From Lacinutrix sp. Hel_I_90 (GTDB taxonomy: Bacteria; Bacteroidota; Bacteroidia; Flavobacteriales; Flavobacteriaceae): a stretch of DNA of 64,000 nucleotides. Below, piece by piece: positions 60,881 to 64,000 of the stretch. The stretch lies in the NCBI RefSeq assembly GCF_000934685.1, contig NZ_JYNQ01000001.1, forward strand, positions 496,001 through 560,000, read 5' to 3'. Within the stretch, counting starts at the first letter, position 1, and every line of letters starts with the position of its first letter. A program made the translations under genes and the position numbers. Under the pieces are notes generated by a model. The model worked only from the letters and a program-made list of their open reading frames with translations. It was not told where the DNA came from and ran no database searches.

Positions 60881-62332
60881 ATGGAAATCACGCTAAGAGG
60901 AGATAAAGACATAGAAACTATTCCGTCGTTAAAAGATAAAGCATTACGTATTAATCTAAACGAAAATATATACGGAACGTTTTCTGAAATAGGTGCTGGA
61001 CAAGAAACTGTGCGCCAGTTTTTTAGAGCAGGTGGTGGTTCTGGAACTATTGCAAAGGCGATGTCTGCTTACGATAAAGACTTTAGTGATGCTATTTATG
61101 GGATTGAAAATGATAAACGTTATGTAACAGAGGCGCGATTACGTAAGATGTTAGATCATGAAATAAATTTAATCGAACAGCGTATAACACGTGACAAGCA
61201 TCCTCATAAAATGTTTTTTAGCTACGCCAATACTGTAGCGACTATAGATTTTGCTAAAAAATACAAAGGGCATGGATGGGTAGGTATAAAATATCAGGTT
61301 GATCCAGAACAGGAGTATAATGAAATTGTACTGCATATTCGTTTTAAAGAAAATGATGCTCGCTTACAACAAGAAACGCTAGGAAAGCTGGGTACAAACC
61401 TTATTTATGGTGCTTTTTATAAGTACAATACGCCCAGAAAGTTACTGCGTTATCTCTATGATCATTTAGACAAAGATCAATTAGAAATTGATACCATCAA
61501 TTTCTCAGGTCCAGTTTTTGCAGAAGTTGATAACCGCTTAATGAGTTTGCAACTGGTTAAAAATGGAATGACAGATGCAGTCATGTTCGCACCAGACGGA
61601 AACAACGTACTCCCAGCACGTGTATTGTACAAGCGAAATATATTAGCACTTCGCGGAAGTTTTAGACCTGTAACTAAAGTAAATATGGACATGTATGAGA
61701 AATCCTTAGACATGTTTTTAAAAGAAAATAAAGTAGACGAAGACCAAACACAGGTTATTTTTGAAATTACCTTATCTAATCTTCGTGCTGAAGGAGAAAT
61801 AGATGAGCAGGATTTTATGGATAGAGCAAAACTGTTGTGTTCACTTGGTCAAACCGTTTTGATTTCAAATTTCCAGGAATACTATAAACTAGTGGAATAC
61901 TTCTCGCAATACACTAAAGCAAGAATGGCCTTGGCAATGGGCGTTAATAATTTAGTAGATATTTTTGATGAAAAATACTACCGCCATTTAAGTGGAGGTA
62001 TTTTAGAAGCCTTTGGTAAATTGTTTTTTAAAGATTTACGTGTGTATCTATACCCAGTGGAAAATGAAGATGGTACATTAACCACCAGCGACAATTTAAA
62101 GGTACACCCAAGAATGAAAGAATTATACAAATTCTTTAAATATAATGGAAAAGTAATCGATATTACAGACTACGATCCAACAACACTCAATGTATTCTCT
62201 CGAAAAGTATTAAGTATGATTGCCTCTGGTGAAGAAGGTTGGCAAAGTATGCTGCCGGAAGGTGTATCTAGCTTAATTATGGAAAAGAGTTTGTTTGGTT
62301 ATGAAACTGAAGAAATTCACAAGCGCGAATAG
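60881..62332 (+). CDS. Conserved flavobacterial protein of unknown function
   Basis: 483 aa from the ATG at 60881, which follows a perfect promoter; the earlier frame start at 60794 lies upstream of that promoter and is rejected. No signal peptide or membrane helix. The N-terminus (LRGDKDIETIPSLK, GAGQETVRQFFRAGGGSGTI), the acidic basic-rich middle and a C-terminal NVFSRKVLSMIASGEEGW are well formed, but I know no domain. I recall highly similar proteins in many Bacteroidota under inconsistent annotations. A gene this well expressed and this strongly defined is worth a direct look. Confidence 0.7.
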   Translation: MEITLRGDKDIETIPSLKDKALRINLNENIYGTFSEIGAGQETVRQFFRAGGGSGTIAKAMSAYDKDFSDAIYGIENDKRYVTEARLRKMLDHEINLIEQRITRDKHPHKMFFSYANTVATIDFAKKYKGHGWVGIKYQVDPEQEYNEIVLHIRFKENDARLQQETLGKLGTNLIYGAFYKYNTPRKLLRYLYDHLDKDQLEIDTINFSGPVFAEVDNRLMSLQLVKNGMTDAVMFAPDGNNVLPARVLYKRNILALRGSFRPVTKVNMDMYEKSLDMFLKENKVDEDQTQVIFEITLSNLRAEGEIDEQDFMDRAKLLCSLGQTVLISNFQEYYKLVEYFSQYTKARMALAMGVNNLVDIFDEKYYRHLSGGILEAFGKLFFKDLRVYLYPVENEDGTLTTSDNLKVHPRMKELYKFFKYNGKVIDITDYDPTTLNVFSRKVLSMIASGEEGWQSMLPEGVSSLIMEKSLFGYETEEIHKRE

Positions 62333-62464
62333 CATTTGTTTTATTTTCTCCAATAAAATTATGTATTATAGCTAATTATCGGGCTATTTCTGATTTGTAA
62401 TGCTTAAACAACAAATGACAAATAGATTCATTTATTTTGTATCAAAACACCTCTATAAAATAAT

Positions 62465-63583
62465 ATGAATAGAACATTAGCCCAATCTAAAAACAGTAAG
62501 CTTAAAAACTTCGTGTCTCGGCATAAAAAATATATGCCTATCATTTTTTTTATCGCTGGTTTTGTTTTTGACACCCTGACTCTTGGACGCATTGATCGCA
62601 CGTACGACATTGTTGTGTTATGCCTTCACATGACCGCGCTTACAATTACTATTTATCTCTATAACTTAGCTGATGATGGTAGGTGGGAAAACACTTTACT
62701 TGGTCGTTATGAAACATATCTGCCTTTAGCCATTCAGTTTTTCTTTGGTGGGCTTTCAAGTGCCTATGTTATTTATTTTTCAAGAAGTGTTTCACTTTCT
62801 AAAACAATAGCCTTCTTTATCATTTTAGTCGCTTTACTCTTTGCTAATGAATTTCTAAAAAAAAGAATCTCTAATAAATACCTACAGTTTAGTGTCTACT
62901 TTTTTATAAGCTTCACCTTTTTTGCTTTCATGATACCGGTTTTGATCAAAGAAATGAGTACTACTATTTTCATTTTTTCAGGTTTAGTGAGTTTAGTTTG
63001 CACACTCCTTTTAATTAGTATTATTTACGGGGTAAGTCCGAGCACACGAGCAGAAATAAGCCTGGGTAAACTAATAGGACTTGTTTTTTCTATCTATCTT
63101 TTAATCAATACCTTTTATGTTTTTAATCTTATCCCTCCTGTTCCTCTAGCTATGGATACTGGTATTGTAGCACATAATATTGAAATGGAAGGCAATAATT
63201 ACATGGTTACCTATGAAACAGATGAATGGTATATTTTCTGGAGAAGTCACAAGCTAAAATTCATGCATCAACCCAACGAAAACGTCTATGTTTTTTCATC
63301 AGTTTTTGCACCAACAGATTTGAATAAAAACATATTACATCGCTGGAATTGGTATAACGATACCAATAAAGAATGGGAGATTGTTGAAGATATCGGCTAT
63401 AACATTACCGGAGGACGAGATGGCGGATTTCGGGGTTATACTTTTAAAAACAATATAAAACCAGGCTTATGGAAGGTTCAAGTCATCACAGAAGAAGAAG
63501 AACTAGTGCTAGGCGTTATAGATTTTGAACTTATCTCCAACACAGCTGCTAAACGTATAACATTGGTTGAAAAAGCATTCTAA
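62465..63583 (+). CDS. DUF2914 membrane protein
   Basis: 372 aa. About seven hydrophobic segments (25-45, 55-70, 85-105, 110-130, 140-160, 165-190, 200-225) and a C-terminal extracytoplasmic domain (about 270-360) with the DUF2914 motif: HRWNWYNDTNKEW, NITGGRDGGFRGYTFKN and PGLWKVQVITEE. Function unknown; Bacteroidota members resemble this layout. Monocistronic with 130 bases before it. Confidence 0.8.
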   Translation: MNRTLAQSKNSKLKNFVSRHKKYMPIIFFIAGFVFDTLTLGRIDRTYDIVVLCLHMTALTITIYLYNLADDGRWENTLLGRYETYLPLAIQFFFGGLSSAYVIYFSRSVSLSKTIAFFIILVALLFANEFLKKRISNKYLQFSVYFFISFTFFAFMIPVLIKEMSTTIFIFSGLVSLVCTLLLISIIYGVSPSTRAEISLGKLIGLVFSIYLLINTFYVFNLIPPVPLAMDTGIVAHNIEMEGNNYMVTYETDEWYIFWRSHKLKFMHQPNENVYVFSSVFAPTDLNKNILHRWNWYNDTNKEWEIVEDIGYNITGGRDGGFRGYTFKNNIKPGLWKVQVITEEEELVLGVIDFELISNTAAKRITLVEKAF

Positions 63584-63647
63584 ACGAAAGCACCAGGGTT
63601 CAGTTAATCCACTATCTGAAATATTTCAAAAAACCAGTAAGCTAATT

Positions 63648-64000
63648 CTAAATCAAATCTAATATTTGAGCCGCGTGGTCCTTAGTTTTAACTTTATCAA
63701 TGACATGAGCTACCACCCCCTTTTCATCAATTAAAAACGTTTTACGGTGAATGCCATCAAAGGTTCTACCCATAAACTTTTTTTCTCCCCAAACCCCAAA
63801 AGCTTCAATAACTTCTTTATCTGTATCAGCCAATAAAGGATAAGGAAACTTAAACTTATTTTTAAAGTTAGCCTGTTTTTTTTCAGTGTCAGCACTTACA
63901 CCCAAAATAGAATACCCCTGATCTTGTAAGGCTTTATAATTATCACTTAAATTGCAAGCCTCTGCTGTACAACCAGGAGTATTTGCTTTAGGGTAAAAGA
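63648..64000 (-). CDS. bcp: Bcp-type thioredoxin-dependent peroxiredoxin, 5' end cut by window
   Basis: The frame stays open to the window edge, so the start lies outside. The visible C-terminal part contains the peroxidatic Cys site FYPKANTPGCTAEAC at the very edge, then ILGVSADTEKKQANF and YPLLADTDKEVIEAFGVWGE. Reduces hydroperoxides with thioredoxin. The PGCTxEAC site is the second Cys arrangement typical of Bcp/PrxQ. Confidence 0.93.
   Translation of the reverse strand, partial: FYPKANTPGCTAEACNLSDNYKALQDQGYSILGVSADTEKKQANFKNKFKFPYPLLADTDKEVIEAFGVWGEKKFMGRTFDGIHRKTFLIDEKGVVAHVIDKVKTKDHAAQILDLI

Noticed and set aside
1-64000. Prophage, IS element, tRNA or rRNA genes
   Set aside because: No transposase, integrase, phage structural gene or tRNA/rRNA sequence was found on reading both strands.

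Overview
The window is a compact, AT-rich chromosomal segment from a member of the Bacteroidota, most likely a marine Flavobacteriaceae species. Supporting signs are the lineage-type promoter core (TTG, a gap of about 18-20, then TAnnTTTG; clear copies before the genes at 2371 and 60881 and, on the minus strand, before the gene ending at 27159), start codons without strong Shine-Dalgarno sequences, many lineage-typical families (DUF4249, DUF4251, DUF5916, BatA-type VWA proteins, an STN-TonB receptor, a fused two-oxoacid dehydrogenase E1), and Ser/Cys signal peptides of flavobacterial type. No tRNA, rRNA, IS element, prophage or CRISPR array was seen.

Layout. 1-2027: an AT-rich three-gene cassette, entered in mid-gene: a histidine-kinase-type ATPase, an atypical response-regulator receiver, and a small caspase/CHAT-like protein with a candidate His63/Cys111 dyad. 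It is followed by a 22-bp tandem duplication and a hairpin-rich 131-bp element (2058-2188). I judge this the best candidate for an undescribed signalling or defence system. 2371-11934: housekeeping and lineage genes: DUF2237, FAD oxidoreductase, DUF4251 lipoprotein, small secreted proteins, a decayed dipeptidase, hibernation factor, RlmI-like methyltransferase with a DEAD-box helicase, a RadD-like helicase and a DUF1853 protein. 12009-17599: methyltransferase, topoisomerase III, pseudouridine synthase and MscS channel. 17691-22812: a tight TetR / ABC exporter / HlyD / TolC operon whose ATPase domain lacks several catalytic motifs. 22994-24941: cold-shock protein, a secreted protein and a cluster of three very short basic ORFs (28, 28 and 44 aa), two of them tandem copies.

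24948-38329: S9 peptidase, branched-chain oxoacid dehydrogenase E1, 2-oxoglutarate oxygenase, an operon of YciH/SUI1, DUF1835, nucleoside phosphorylase and an unexported solute-binding-fold protein, uracil-DNA glycosylase, a YfcC transporter, CDP-alcohol phosphatidyltransferase and MsrA. 38508-51247: DUF5916 outer-membrane protein, LolD-like ATPase, TIGR02757 protein, GAF histidine kinase, M61 peptidase, glycosyltransferase, then an overlapping run of BatA, a dihydroorotase homologue lacking its metal-binding histidines, a DUF4870-like protein and an esterase.

51515-59486: one long putative operon for the outer membrane: secreted protein, STN-containing TonB receptor, two full DUF4249 lipoproteins, a third DUF4249 copy with a large in-frame internal deletion, and an MG2/plug-like secreted protein. 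59492-64000: small anchored protein, PhnP-like MBL hydrolase, a conserved 483-aa protein of unknown function, a DUF2914 membrane protein, and the C-terminal part of a Bcp-type peroxiredoxin cut by the window edge.

Everything is read from the sequence and from remembered family signatures; no database search was run.
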